Position numbers and translations under genes: made by a program. Shown here piece after piece: positions 1-5,875 of a stretch of DNA of 7,448 nucleotides. The DNA comes from an uncultured Candidatus Saccharibacteria bacterium (GTDB lineage: Bacteria > Patescibacteria > Saccharimonadia > Saccharimonadales > UBA6022). The stretch lies in assembly GCA_946886725.1 (NCBI GenBank), contig CAMPJF010000052.1, positions 1-7,448 of the forward strand, in the 5' to 3' direction. The notes under the pieces were generated by a model. It was not told the DNA's origin, did no database searches, and saw only the letters and a program-made list of their open reading frames with translations. Numbering within the stretch: the first letter of the stretch is position 1; each line of letters opens with the position of its first letter.

Positions 1-132
1 GGCGTAGCCGACAGCTAACATCCTTATGGCAGTGGTGCCATAAGAAGAATCATAAAATTGCGAGTTGAGTCATTAAAACTCCTCGAAGTGCCAAAATCTG
101 GCGCCCCCGTAGTAATACGGGGTTATTTTTTT
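1..132 (+). ncRNA. Possible 3' end of a structured RNA or 3' UTR (partial)
   Basis: No convincing protein is encoded here. Frame 1 reaches TAA at 16-18, frame 2 reaches TAG at 5, and frame 3 gives only about 21 unremarkable codons. Instead there are successive stem-loops: a perfect 9-bp stem 23-31/36-44; a stem 61-64+67-70 with 78-85, carrying a two-base bulge; a 6-bp stem 88-93/99-104 with one G-T pair; and, directly abutting it, the terminator hairpin 105-122 with its T-run. Stacked hairpins ending in a strong terminator are typical of the 3' part of a small RNA. I looked for hallmarks of tmRNA (T-loop, CCA end), RNase P RNA, SRP RNA, 6S RNA and tRNA and found none. A 3' UTR of an upstream gene ending at 16-18 is the main alternative. 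The 5' end lies outside the window. Confidence 0.35.
105..132 (+). terminator. Intrinsic terminator, + strand
   Basis: A perfect 6-bp GC-rich stem (CCCCGT 105-110, ACGGGG 117-122) with a six-base loop is followed by TTATTTTTTT at 123-132. It ends + strand transcription arriving from the left edge. The T-run overlaps the stop codon of the convergent DUF475 gene (TAA at 133-131 on the - strand). Read from the - strand the hairpin is preceded by A residues and has no U-tract after it, so it should work poorly as a terminator for DUF475. Confidence 0.85.
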
Positions 133-1186
133 ATATGTTGACTACTTCTTTATCAGCTTTTTTTGATGCAATAATCGAAGCGATAATGATTAGCACGCCA
201 GCGCCACCAGCGACCGCTTCTGGAATGCTAAAGAAAAGACTAAGAAGCAAGACAAACGCCAATATACCGATTGTATAGTGTGCGCCGTGTTCGATATACG
301 GATACGCATGCAGCACCTTATGGCGAACCATGTACAGCGTCATCGAACGAACCCAAACCGCACCGACACCCAGGCCGACAGCAATAAGAATGACGTTTTG
401 CGTCACAGCGAACGCACCAATCACGCCATCCAAGCTAAAGCTCGCATCCAACACCTCTAGGTATAGGAACGCCGTAAATCCCGCCATACCAGTCTTTAAT
501 AATTTTTTACCGGCAAGTTTCTCTGACTTTTCGTGCTGCTTCGTAAAGAACGCCGACAAGCCACTGACCGTAAGATACGTCAGAATACCGATCACCCCAG
601 CAATCGCCGTCTCTTTTGGATGATGATTGGCTGGCAGTAATGTCACGATCGCCAGTGCTACCGCACTAACGACACTTGGCATCCACCAATGACCGATTTT
701 TTGCATCGGACGCTCAATCGCACTTAACCAGTGAATCGTTCGCGTTTTATCAAACAAGAAATGAAGTGCGAGCATCAACAGGAACATACTACCAAAAGCA
801 GCAATACTGGTATGCGCGCCGTTAATTGCAGCGGCGTACGCCTCTGGGTCATTCAGCGCCAACTCTAGCACTGCATTCCAAGGCAAATTCGCACTGAACA
901 TCACGACAAGGATAGGGAACACGATTCGCATGCCGAATACGGCGATTAGTATGCCGATTGTCATAAAAATATGCTGCCAGAACGCACTCATCGTATTTAA
1001 CACCTTGGCATTGACGATAGCATTATCAAAACTAAAGGTTATCTCGATAACCATCAGCGCTAACGTGACGAGGGCAGCCTCCCAGCCCATATAAATGTAA
1101 ACGAACGCAAGCGCGAGTATACTGACGATAATAGATCCGCCAAACGAACGGAATAAGTGGGTAGTTTTGTTAAGTATTGCAGACAT
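131..1186 (-). CDS. DUF475 / TerC-like multi-pass membrane protein
   Basis: This 351-residue, very hydrophobic protein has about 8-9 predicted membrane segments. It contains two acidic membrane motifs in related contexts: E48-I-T-F-S-F-D54-N55 in the N-terminal half and E244-V-L-D247-A-S-F-S-L-D253-G in the C-terminal half. This resembles the internal duplication of the DUF475/TerC group. TerC-family proteins such as Alx and MeeF/MeeY are linked to Mn2+ export or tellurite resistance, so an inner-membrane metal-ion transporter is the likely role; the substrate is inference. The frame stays open up to 1381, but I choose ATG at 1186 because a TATAAT -10 box lies at 1199-1194, exactly seven bases upstream. 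The in-frame ATG at 1195 overlaps that box. No Shine-Dalgarno is visible, so the mRNA is probably leaderless. It is divergent from the kinase gene and convergent with the left-edge terminator. Confidence 0.88.
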   Translation of the reverse strand: MSAILNKTTHLFRSFGGSIIVSILALAFVYIYMGWEAALVTLALMVIEITFSFDNAIVNAKVLNTMSAFWQHIFMTIGILIAVFGMRIVFPILVVMFSANLPWNAVLELALNDPEAYAAAINGAHTSIAAFGSMFLLMLALHFLFDKTRTIHWLSAIERPMQKIGHWWMPSVVSAVALAIVTLLPANHHPKETAIAGVIGILTYLTVSGLSAFFTKQHEKSEKLAGKKLLKTGMAGFTAFLYLEVLDASFSLDGVIGAFAVTQNVILIAVGLGVGAVWVRSMTLYMVRHKVLHAYPYIEHGAHYTIGILAFVLLLSLFFSIPEAVAGGAGVLIIIASIIASKKADKEVVNI

Positions 1187-1193
1187 CTTACCC

Positions 1194-1223
1194 ATTATAA
1201 CGGCTATGTTTGATTTTTTAGAA
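1194..1223 (-). promoter_or_regulatory. Promoter of the DUF475 gene (leaderless type)
   Basis: A perfect TATAAT lies on the - strand at 1199-1194. The best -35 candidates, TTCTAA at 1223-1218 (18-base spacer) or TCTAAA at 1222-1217 (17), are weak. The last -10 base is followed by seven bases and then ATG at 1186, so the expected transcription start falls on or next to the start codon. Confidence 0.65.
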
Positions 1224-1264
1224 AATTTCATCAGCAATCGTCGGTGTATATTCACGCATAAATT

Positions 1265-1273
1265 TGCTATACT
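1265..1273 (+). promoter_or_regulatory. Extended -10 promoter of the P-loop kinase operon
   Basis: TGCTATACT at 1265-1273 is an extended -10 element (TGn plus TATACT, five of six matches). The -35 position is weak (TGTATA at 1245-1250), which extended -10 promoters tolerate. Seven bases separate the box from ATG at 1281, so the mRNA should start at the A or one base before it. With the - strand promoter at 1194-1199 this makes a divergent pair of leaderless promoters inside a 94-base gap. Confidence 0.6.
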
Positions 1274-1280
1274 GTCATAT

Positions 1281-1871
1281 ATGAAATCATTAAGTCTTGC
1301 CCAACCCCATATTATTGTTATGGTTGGCGTACCCGGCGCGGGAAAGTCTTTTTTTGCGGACAAGTTCGCAGAGACATTCAATGCACCCTACCTTAGCCTG
1401 GAAAAAATCATTCCATACACCGCCACCGATAATGATGCTTCGACGCTCCTACAACACCAGCTGACAGAACTATTGAAAACGCGCCGTACATTCATTGTCG
1501 AAGGCGACACCGACACGCGGACCGAACGCGACAAACTCACCCGCAAAGCAAAGGCTGCCGGATACGAATCGTTAATCGTCTGGGTCCAGACAGACCCCGC
1601 TACCGCGAAATTGCGTAGTACGCGAGATACGAAGGATAAAGTCAACCGCACCCTTACCGCCGAGGAATACGATCGAATCGTCAAGCGATTCACGCCGCCA
1701 AACGCCGTTGAACGTCCAACTGTTGTAAGTGGCAAGCACACATACGCCACCCAGGCAAAAATTGTATTGAAAAAACTTTCTACCTCAGCGCGACCAGAGA
1801 TTTCTACGCATGAACGGCCGCTCGTTCGCACCGAAGAGCGCGTCCGCCGAAATAACATTATCGTCAGATAG
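1281..1871 (+). CDS. Small P-loop nucleoside/nucleotide kinase-like ATPase (AAA_33/zeta-toxin-like fold)
   Basis: This is a 196-residue soluble protein. The Walker A motif GVPGAGKS is at residues 16-23 after a hydrophobic strand. A Walker B-like strand with acidic end, FIVEGD, is at 71-76. A hydrophobic strand (ESLIVWVQTD, 96-105) precedes an Arg/Lys-rich lid (112-123), as in AAA_33-type kinases related to polynucleotide kinase and zeta toxin. The acceptor substrate cannot be read from the sequence. The last 26 residues are charged and basic, probably disordered. The frame is open from 1167, but ATG 1281 is chosen because it sits just before the P-loop domain and directly after an extended -10 box. 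The TAG stop is seven bases before the metallopeptidase start, so the two are probably co-transcribed and translationally coupled. No antitoxin-like partner is seen, so a toxin role is not supported. Confidence 0.8.
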   Translation: MKSLSLAQPHIIVMVGVPGAGKSFFADKFAETFNAPYLSLEKIIPYTATDNDASTLLQHQLTELLKTRRTFIVEGDTDTRTERDKLTRKAKAAGYESLIVWVQTDPATAKLRSTRDTKDKVNRTLTAEEYDRIVKRFTPPNAVERPTVVSGKHTYATQAKIVLKKLSTSARPEISTHERPLVRTEERVRRNNIIVR

Positions 1872-1876
1872 AGGGG
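1871..1876 (+). promoter_or_regulatory. Ribosome binding site deciding the metallopeptidase start
   Basis: GAGGGG at 1871-1876 lies just ahead of ATG 1879 and begins on the last base of the upstream kinase stop codon. The spacing is short (four bases from GAGG). It favours 1879 over the in-frame ATG at 1810, which lies inside the kinase gene with no purine-rich site before it. Confidence 0.55.
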
Positions 1877-1878
1877 CT

Positions 1879-2574
1879 ATGCCAACAATAATAGATGAAG
1901 AGTTTGGGGTTATTACACTCAGGCGAAGCGCTCGCGCTTCCCATGTGCGCATTCGTGTTGCACCAGACGGACGTCTTCGCGCATCGTTGCCATTATACGC
2001 ACCGACGTTTCTCGTTAAACGTCTTTTAAAGACATCACGTGACGAGCTGCGCGCCATGCTCGCGGAACAGCACCGCGAAACGGTTTTTGAACATGGGATG
2101 TTGATCGGTAAGAGTCATTCGCTTATCGTCCACCCAACTACCACCAAGGCAGTCACGGCTACGCGCCACGGTCAGCAAATTATTGTCACGCTCCCCGAAG
2201 GCAAGGCATTAAACGAACCAAGCGCAACACGCATCGTACGCGACACCGTCATTGAAGCACTGCGTATCGAAGCAAAAAGTTATTTACCTAAGCGACTGGC
2301 ATTCTTAGCTGAAAAGTACGGTTTTAAATATGAAAAAGTCCGATTTTCCCACGCAAGCGGACGATGGGGCAGTTGTAGCAGTAATGGCACGATTAGTTTG
2401 AATATTGCATTAATGAAATTATCATTCGAACTGATTGATTACGTTTTAGTTCACGAACTAAGTCACACTATCCAAATGAATCATTCTGACAAGTTTTGGG
2501 ATTTAGTAAAAATAGGTGATCCACAATATAAAATCCACCGCCAGGCATTAAAGAATGAAAATCCATCTATTTAA
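1879..2574 (+). CDS. YgjP-type (DUF45/SprT-like) zinc metallopeptidase
   Basis: This 231-residue protein has the usual length of the family. The C-terminal half carries the family signature in order: RWGSC at 162-166, a strand ending in SLN (173-175), and the zinc site HELSH at 192-196 with a third ligand candidate H202 in NHSDKFW. H192, H196 and H202 should bind the metal, with E193 as catalytic base. The N-terminal half is a beta-rich domain typical of YgjP. Substrates are not established; in other bacteria YgjP genes often neighbour restriction or housekeeping genes. It follows the P-loop kinase by seven bases in one operon. Oddly, base composition falls from about 50% GC in the first two thirds to about 30% over the last 58 codons, which hold the catalytic site. 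The stop is TAA and no terminator follows. Confidence 0.9.
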   Translation: MPTIIDEEFGVITLRRSARASHVRIRVAPDGRLRASLPLYAPTFLVKRLLKTSRDELRAMLAEQHRETVFEHGMLIGKSHSLIVHPTTTKAVTATRHGQQIIVTLPEGKALNEPSATRIVRDTVIEALRIEAKSYLPKRLAFLAEKYGFKYEKVRFSHASGRWGSCSSNGTISLNIALMKLSFELIDYVLVHELSHTIQMNHSDKFWDLVKIGDPQYKIHRQALKNENPSI

Positions 2575-2590
2575 AATGCTTATGGTGCAG

Positions 2591-2606
2591 TATAATTAGG
2601 GCTAAT
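2591..2606 (+). promoter_or_regulatory. Promoter of the histidine kinase gene (near-leaderless)
   Basis: A perfect TATAAT at 2591-2596 ends ten bases before ATG 2607, so the 5' leader would be about three or four bases. No good -35 hexamer is visible at 15-18 bases upstream. Between the box and the start codon lies a small inverted repeat, ATTAG-GG-CTAAT (2595-2606), across the expected transcription start; it could be an operator half-site pair but is short enough to be chance. Confidence 0.55.
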
Positions 2607-4226
2607 ATGTACCATGGTGGGGTAAAGATCAACGACAAGGCAACGCAAATTATCCGTTTTGCGAGTTTAGTCATGCCGGTCGCACTGACATGCTACGGAC
2701 TGTTCATCCAATATGATATCGCCGACTCGTCCCATTACGCCGGAAATGCGATCTTTTTTGCTATCGTCATCGCATGGAGCCTTATGGCATCTTTTCATTT
2801 TCTGTCTTCACCATCTAACAAGATGGTCAGCGCCGTAGCATTAACGACCTACCACATCCTTGCGGTCATGTACTTATTGTTAGTGTCCGGATTTGTCAAT
2901 CCGTTCATCATAGGCTGGATCCTGCTGTTTGTCTGCGCCAACGCTTTCTTTGGACGCAGCGGACTTCGATTGAGTATTGTCGTCCTAATCGCCGCGGCAG
3001 CTGCCGATGCAGTTCTTCATAGCGACTCACCGGCAATTATATTGGCAGATATACTGACGGTGATTTCGATATTGATCGTGGGCATTACGGTCGCGTCCAT
3101 CAGTCAAGAGCAAGAGAGCGACAGCGACGAACTCATTAAAAGCAAAGCAAAAGAATCGCTAGAGCGTGATCGCATCCTGACGATCGTTAACAATCTCGCG
3201 GACGCTATCCTTAGTACTGACGAAGATGGCATTATCCGCGTCTATAACGCCGCCAGCCTGAATCTCCTGGATACAAATACCGGCCTTGATGGAAAGAATA
3301 TCAATGACATTCTTACACTTATCGATGCGGACGGCAAAGCCGTTAATTTGCTGGACGACATGAAAAAAACGCAGAGCGTCGTCGTGCGTGATGACACGAC
3401 GATGGCGATTGCCGACGAAACAATACGCCTCGAAATAACCTATTCGCCGATTCGTAGCAGCTATAGTGTATCAAAGGAGGCAGATACTCAAGATGGCTAT
3501 ATCCTCATCTTGCGCGACGTCACAAAAGCAAAAAGCCTTGAGGAAGAGCGGGATGAATTCATCAGCGTCGTCAGCCATGAGCTGCGAACACCGATCACTA
3601 TTGCCGAGGGTACGATCAGTAATGTCCAACTTATGATGGATCGGCCAAACATTGCAAAGCCAAAATTGAAAGAAGCAGTAAATACCGCGCATGATCAAGT
3701 AATCTTTTTGGCGAAAATGGTGAATGATCTCAGTACGCTTTCTCGAGCTGAACGCGGCGTGGCTGATGCCGAAGAGGAAATCGATGTCAAAGCAATGGTA
3801 AATGATTTGTTTGGGGAGTACGCTCCACAAGCCGCCAAGAAAGGTCTTCGCTTTAATCTAGACGCAGGCCCCCACCTTGGAACCATCATGGCGAGCCGTC
3901 TGTATCTGCATGAGCTTTTGCAAAACTTTATTACAAATTCGATTAAGTATACGAAAGAAGGTGGCGTGACGCTTCGTGCGCACAAAAAAGATAACATCTT
4001 GACTTTCGAAGTGAAAGATACGGGGATTGGCATCAGTAAAGCCGACCAAGAAAAGGTCTTTAAAAAGTTCTATCGATCCGAAGATTATCGCACGCGCGAG
4101 ACGGGCGGAACTGGCTTGGGACTGTACGTGGCAGTCAAACTTGCAAAGAAGCTAGGAACAAAAATTCAGCTTAACAGCCGACTCAATCACGGCTCGTCCT
4201 TCAGCTTTGATCTTAAAGATAAATAA
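2607..4226 (+). CDS. Membrane sensor histidine kinase with PAS-like domain
   Basis: This is a 539-residue protein. Residues about 17-165 hold six or so membrane segments with short loops and no large extracytoplasmic domain, suggesting sensing within the membrane. A charged, probably coiled-coil linker (166-190) leads to a PAS-like domain (about 190-305). The HisKA domain has H-box SHELRTP with phospho-acceptor H324. The ATPase domain shows the N-box (LLQNFITNSIKYT, N440/N444), G1 DTGIG 471-475, an F-box (FKKFYR, 485-490) and G2 GGTGLGL 500-506, so all catalytic boxes are intact. ATG 2607 is taken because TATAAT lies ten bases upstream; no Shine-Dalgarno is possible if transcription starts there. 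No response regulator gene is adjacent on either side, so the partner is unknown. It is convergent with the glycosyltransferase, 18 bases away, with no terminator between. Confidence 0.93.
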   Translation: MYHGGVKINDKATQIIRFASLVMPVALTCYGLFIQYDIADSSHYAGNAIFFAIVIAWSLMASFHFLSSPSNKMVSAVALTTYHILAVMYLLLVSGFVNPFIIGWILLFVCANAFFGRSGLRLSIVVLIAAAAADAVLHSDSPAIILADILTVISILIVGITVASISQEQESDSDELIKSKAKESLERDRILTIVNNLADAILSTDEDGIIRVYNAASLNLLDTNTGLDGKNINDILTLIDADGKAVNLLDDMKKTQSVVVRDDTTMAIADETIRLEITYSPIRSSYSVSKEADTQDGYILILRDVTKAKSLEEERDEFISVVSHELRTPITIAEGTISNVQLMMDRPNIAKPKLKEAVNTAHDQVIFLAKMVNDLSTLSRAERGVADAEEEIDVKAMVNDLFGEYAPQAAKKGLRFNLDAGPHLGTIMASRLYLHELLQNFITNSIKYTKEGGVTLRAHKKDNILTFEVKDTGIGISKADQEKVFKKFYRSEDYRTRETGGTGLGLYVAVKLAKKLGTKIQLNSRLNHGSSFSFDLKDK

Positions 4227-4244
4227 TAAAACTCGGACGTATCA

Positions 4245-5384
4245 TTAGCTTACACTAGTCGACTGCTTGGCGCGCCTTGGTGATTGCACGGGACGACCTT
4301 TCCACGTAATTGATCCTTTGGCGTAGCCGACAAGACTCTGCATATATAAGATAGTCTCTTGAACGATCACAATTGGCCAAACAAATACAGCAACCCACCA
4401 GTTTCGCCCCCATACTGTATAGGTATAACGCGCATATAGCCCCGCAAACAAGATAAGGTAGAGTAGGCCGAGCGTCTGAAATCGCGACCAATCGACGACA
4501 ATACCGCTAACGACCAATAGCAATGGCGTATTTAGTAGCATCAAAATAAGCAATCCAAAAGCACCAGTCCACCAGACGCCGCCCGTCATTGGGTAAAGCA
4601 ATCGGCGGCTCGTCTCTCGCTGGGACTGCCACTTCTTTTCGTAGCTTACCCCAAGTACTTTGTTGTCGATCAAGCAGTGATAAGCCTTTGTGCCGATCAG
4701 TGCCGCTATGCGTGATTCTGGCTCAACCTCTGCCTTATGCGACACAAACCCGCCGATGATATTTAAAAGTGTATGACGCTTGATCATCCATAATGAGCTT
4801 GCAGTTGCCGGTAATGATTCACGGGAGAACAGTAGCGCCCAAAAATAACGCAGATGACCAAACAGCACGCTAGGGCGCCACGCGTCATTGCGACTTGGTA
4901 TAACCGACGTCATCTGAAGCTCTTCACTGATCATATAACTGACCAATTGACTGATCGTATTCGGCTGAATATAGGTATCCACATCTAGAAAAATGATATA
5001 CGTACCACTTGCTTCACGCGCCAGCACCTCAAGTGCATGGTTTTTACCTAACCATCCTTCTGGGAGCGGCGTTCCTGGCACAAAACGTACCCCCGCATGC
5101 GCGAACGAATTAATAAGGACTGACGTATCATCAGAAGACTCGTCATCAAATACGATTATTTCCATCTTGGCGTAGTCGCTCGCAAGCACTCGCTCTAAAC
5201 ACTGCGTCATGGCGTGCGTCTCGTTGCGAGCAGGCACGCACACGCTGACGCTTGGCGCCTCAATAGCGGGCGTATAGTTCTTGCGAATTCGAAAACGTTT
5301 CAGTGCGAGCTCGAGACGGAAAGCGAAGGTTAATAATAGAGCGCCTAATAAAACAGTAAGGATGGTGTAAATAACTATAATCAC
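4245..5384 (-). CDS. Membrane-anchored family 2 glycosyltransferase (CrtQ/CruC-like)
   Basis: This is a 379-residue protein. An N-terminal membrane anchor (about 3-22) is followed by a GT-A catalytic domain: nucleotide-binding strand VSVCVPARNE (46-55), DDESSDDT (80-87), EGWLGKNHA (109-117) and the metal-binding DVD at 134-136. Two or three C-terminal membrane segments (about 270-350) and a GRPV tail motif (363-366) follow. The GW-GK motif and overall layout match glycosyltransferases that act on lipids, such as CrtQ and CruC on carotenoids or hopanoid-linked HpnB. The true acceptor is unknown. The usual ED acceptor-site pair seems replaced by AEVEPE at 218-223, with Q253-S-Q-R256 nearby. Start is GTG 5384; the frame is closed upstream by TAG at 5399-5397. 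It is divergent from secE. Confidence 0.88.
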   Translation of the reverse strand: MIIVIYTILTVLLGALLLTFAFRLELALKRFRIRKNYTPAIEAPSVSVCVPARNETHAMTQCLERVLASDYAKMEIIVFDDESSDDTSVLINSFAHAGVRFVPGTPLPEGWLGKNHALEVLAREASGTYIIFLDVDTYIQPNTISQLVSYMISEELQMTSVIPSRNDAWRPSVLFGHLRYFWALLFSRESLPATASSLWMIKRHTLLNIIGGFVSHKAEVEPESRIAALIGTKAYHCLIDNKVLGVSYEKKWQSQRETSRRLLYPMTGGVWWTGAFGLLILMLLNTPLLLVVSGIVVDWSRFQTLGLLYLILFAGLYARYTYTVWGRNWWVAVFVWPIVIVQETILYMQSLVGYAKGSITWKGRPVQSPRRAKQSTSVS

Positions 5385-5393
5385 GATACATTC

Positions 5394-5402
5394 ATCCTAT
5401 CA
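5394..5402 (-). promoter_or_regulatory. Possible extended -10 of the glycosyltransferase gene
   Basis: On the - strand TGATAGGAT (5402-5394) reads as an extended -10 with four of six matches to TATAAT. It ends nine bases before GTG 5384, again giving almost no leader. The AGGA inside it could instead be a Shine-Dalgarno ten bases from the start, so the reading is ambiguous. Confidence 0.35.
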
Positions 5403-5405
5403 CGC

Positions 5406-5434
5406 TTGACGCCCGAGGGGTAGCGCGTTATAGT
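5406..5434 (+). promoter_or_regulatory. Sigma-70-type promoter of secE-nusG
   Basis: TTGACG at 5406-5411 and TATAGT at 5429-5434 are separated by exactly 17 bases, with five of six matches at each hexamer. Transcription should begin near 5441, giving a leader of about 48 bases that holds a hairpin and a Shine-Dalgarno. A second TTGACA at 5440-5445 has only a weak -10 partner (TATTTA 5464-5469, 18-base spacer). Confidence 0.75.
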
Positions 5435-5444
5435 GGTACTTGAC

Positions 5445-5464
5445 AGTCTGCCAACGAGCAGACT
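5445..5464 (+). repeat. Perfect inverted repeat / hairpin in the secE leader
   Basis: AGTCTGC (5445-5451) and GCAGACT (5458-5464) form a perfect 7-bp stem around the six-base loop CAACGA. It lies about four bases from the predicted 5' end of the secE-nusG mRNA and ends nine bases before the GGGAG ribosome site. No U-tract follows, so it is not a terminator. It may protect the mRNA 5' end or bind a regulator. Confidence 0.6.
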
Positions 5465-5488
5465 ATTTAATTTGGGAGAGTTACTACT

Positions 5489-5866
5489 TTGGCAACAAAG
5501 GCAAAAAAACCAGCAGCAAAGAAAGCGACGAGTCAGACAAAAGTGACCCGTATTACTGCGAGTGATACTGAAAAAGTAGTTGCAGCTAAAGCTAAAACAC
5601 CTGCCAAGGCATCCAAGCCTGAAGCAAAACGACAAAAAAAACAATCGAACAGCCCGCACTTCATTAAAGGCATGGCATCACCATTTATCGCACTCGGCGG
5701 CTACTTCAAAGGCGCATGGTACGAGTTGCAGCAAGTGACATGGCCAAATCGAAAAGCTACATGGAGCTTAACTGTAGCACTAATTGGATTTACGATTTTT
5801 TTCGTCGTTATGATCCTGTTGCTCGACGCACTATTTAAATATTTATTTGAACTAATTCTAGGATAA
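5489..5866 (+). CDS. secE: Preprotein translocase subunit SecE
   Basis: This is the small tail-anchored subunit that clamps SecY in the Sec translocon of the cytoplasmic membrane. The 125 residues comprise a Lys/Ala/Pro-rich tail (1-52, with 14 Lys and 12 Ala), an amphipathic segment (about 55-92) with the SecE signature around ELQQVTWPNRK (79-89), and one membrane helix (about 93-116). The core of about 64 residues from M62 is the size of a typical single-helix SecE. The longer form is preferred because TTG 5489 has GGGAGAG at 5474-5480 and a good promoter upstream, while ATG 5672 has AAAGG only one base before it. The TAA stop is nine bases before nusG. Neither tRNA-Trp nor rpmG, common upstream neighbours elsewhere, is present. 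Confidence 0.95.
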   Translation: MATKAKKPAAKKATSQTKVTRITASDTEKVVAAKAKTPAKASKPEAKRQKKQSNSPHFIKGMASPFIALGGYFKGAWYELQQVTWPNRKATWSLTVALIGFTIFFVVMILLLDALFKYLFELILG

Positions 5867-5875
5867 AGGAAACAT

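Noticed and set aside
1..13. GGCGTAGCCGACA at 1-13 recurs at 4320-4332 inside the glycosyltransferase gene.
   Set aside because: A single 13-base match among all pairs in 7.4 kb is near chance expectation, and the flanks differ at once.
23..44. D-arm-like GGCAGTGGTGCC suggesting a tRNA at the left edge.
   Set aside because: The stem is a perfect 9-bp hairpin with a four-base loop; no anticodon arm, T-loop or acceptor stem can be found.
1167..1280. Upstream extension of the kinase reading frame to 1167.
   Set aside because: It runs through both divergent promoters, lacks a ribosome site, and adds sequence before an already complete P-loop domain.
1187..1381. Upstream extension of the DUF475 reading frame to 1381.
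   Set aside because: It overlaps the kinase gene on the other strand and its own TATAAT box; the extra residues do not look like a membrane protein N-terminus.
1388..1858. Open frame of 156 codons on the - strand opposite the kinase gene.
   Set aside because: It is an antisense shadow: Ser/Arg/Val-rich translation, no ribosome site, fully inside a well-supported gene.
1281..2574. Toxin-antitoxin reading of the P-loop kinase and metallopeptidase pair.
   Set aside because: A zeta-like P-loop alone is not enough; no small antitoxin is present, and the partner is an enzyme of normal length.
3379..3402. 8-bp inverted repeat TCGTCGTG/CACGACGA inside the histidine kinase gene.
   Set aside because: It lies in a coding region made of repeated GTC/GAC-like codons, with no sign of a regulatory role.
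5440..5469. Second promoter for secE with TTGACA at 5440.
   Set aside because: The best -10 is weak and its transcript would start at or after the ribosome site.
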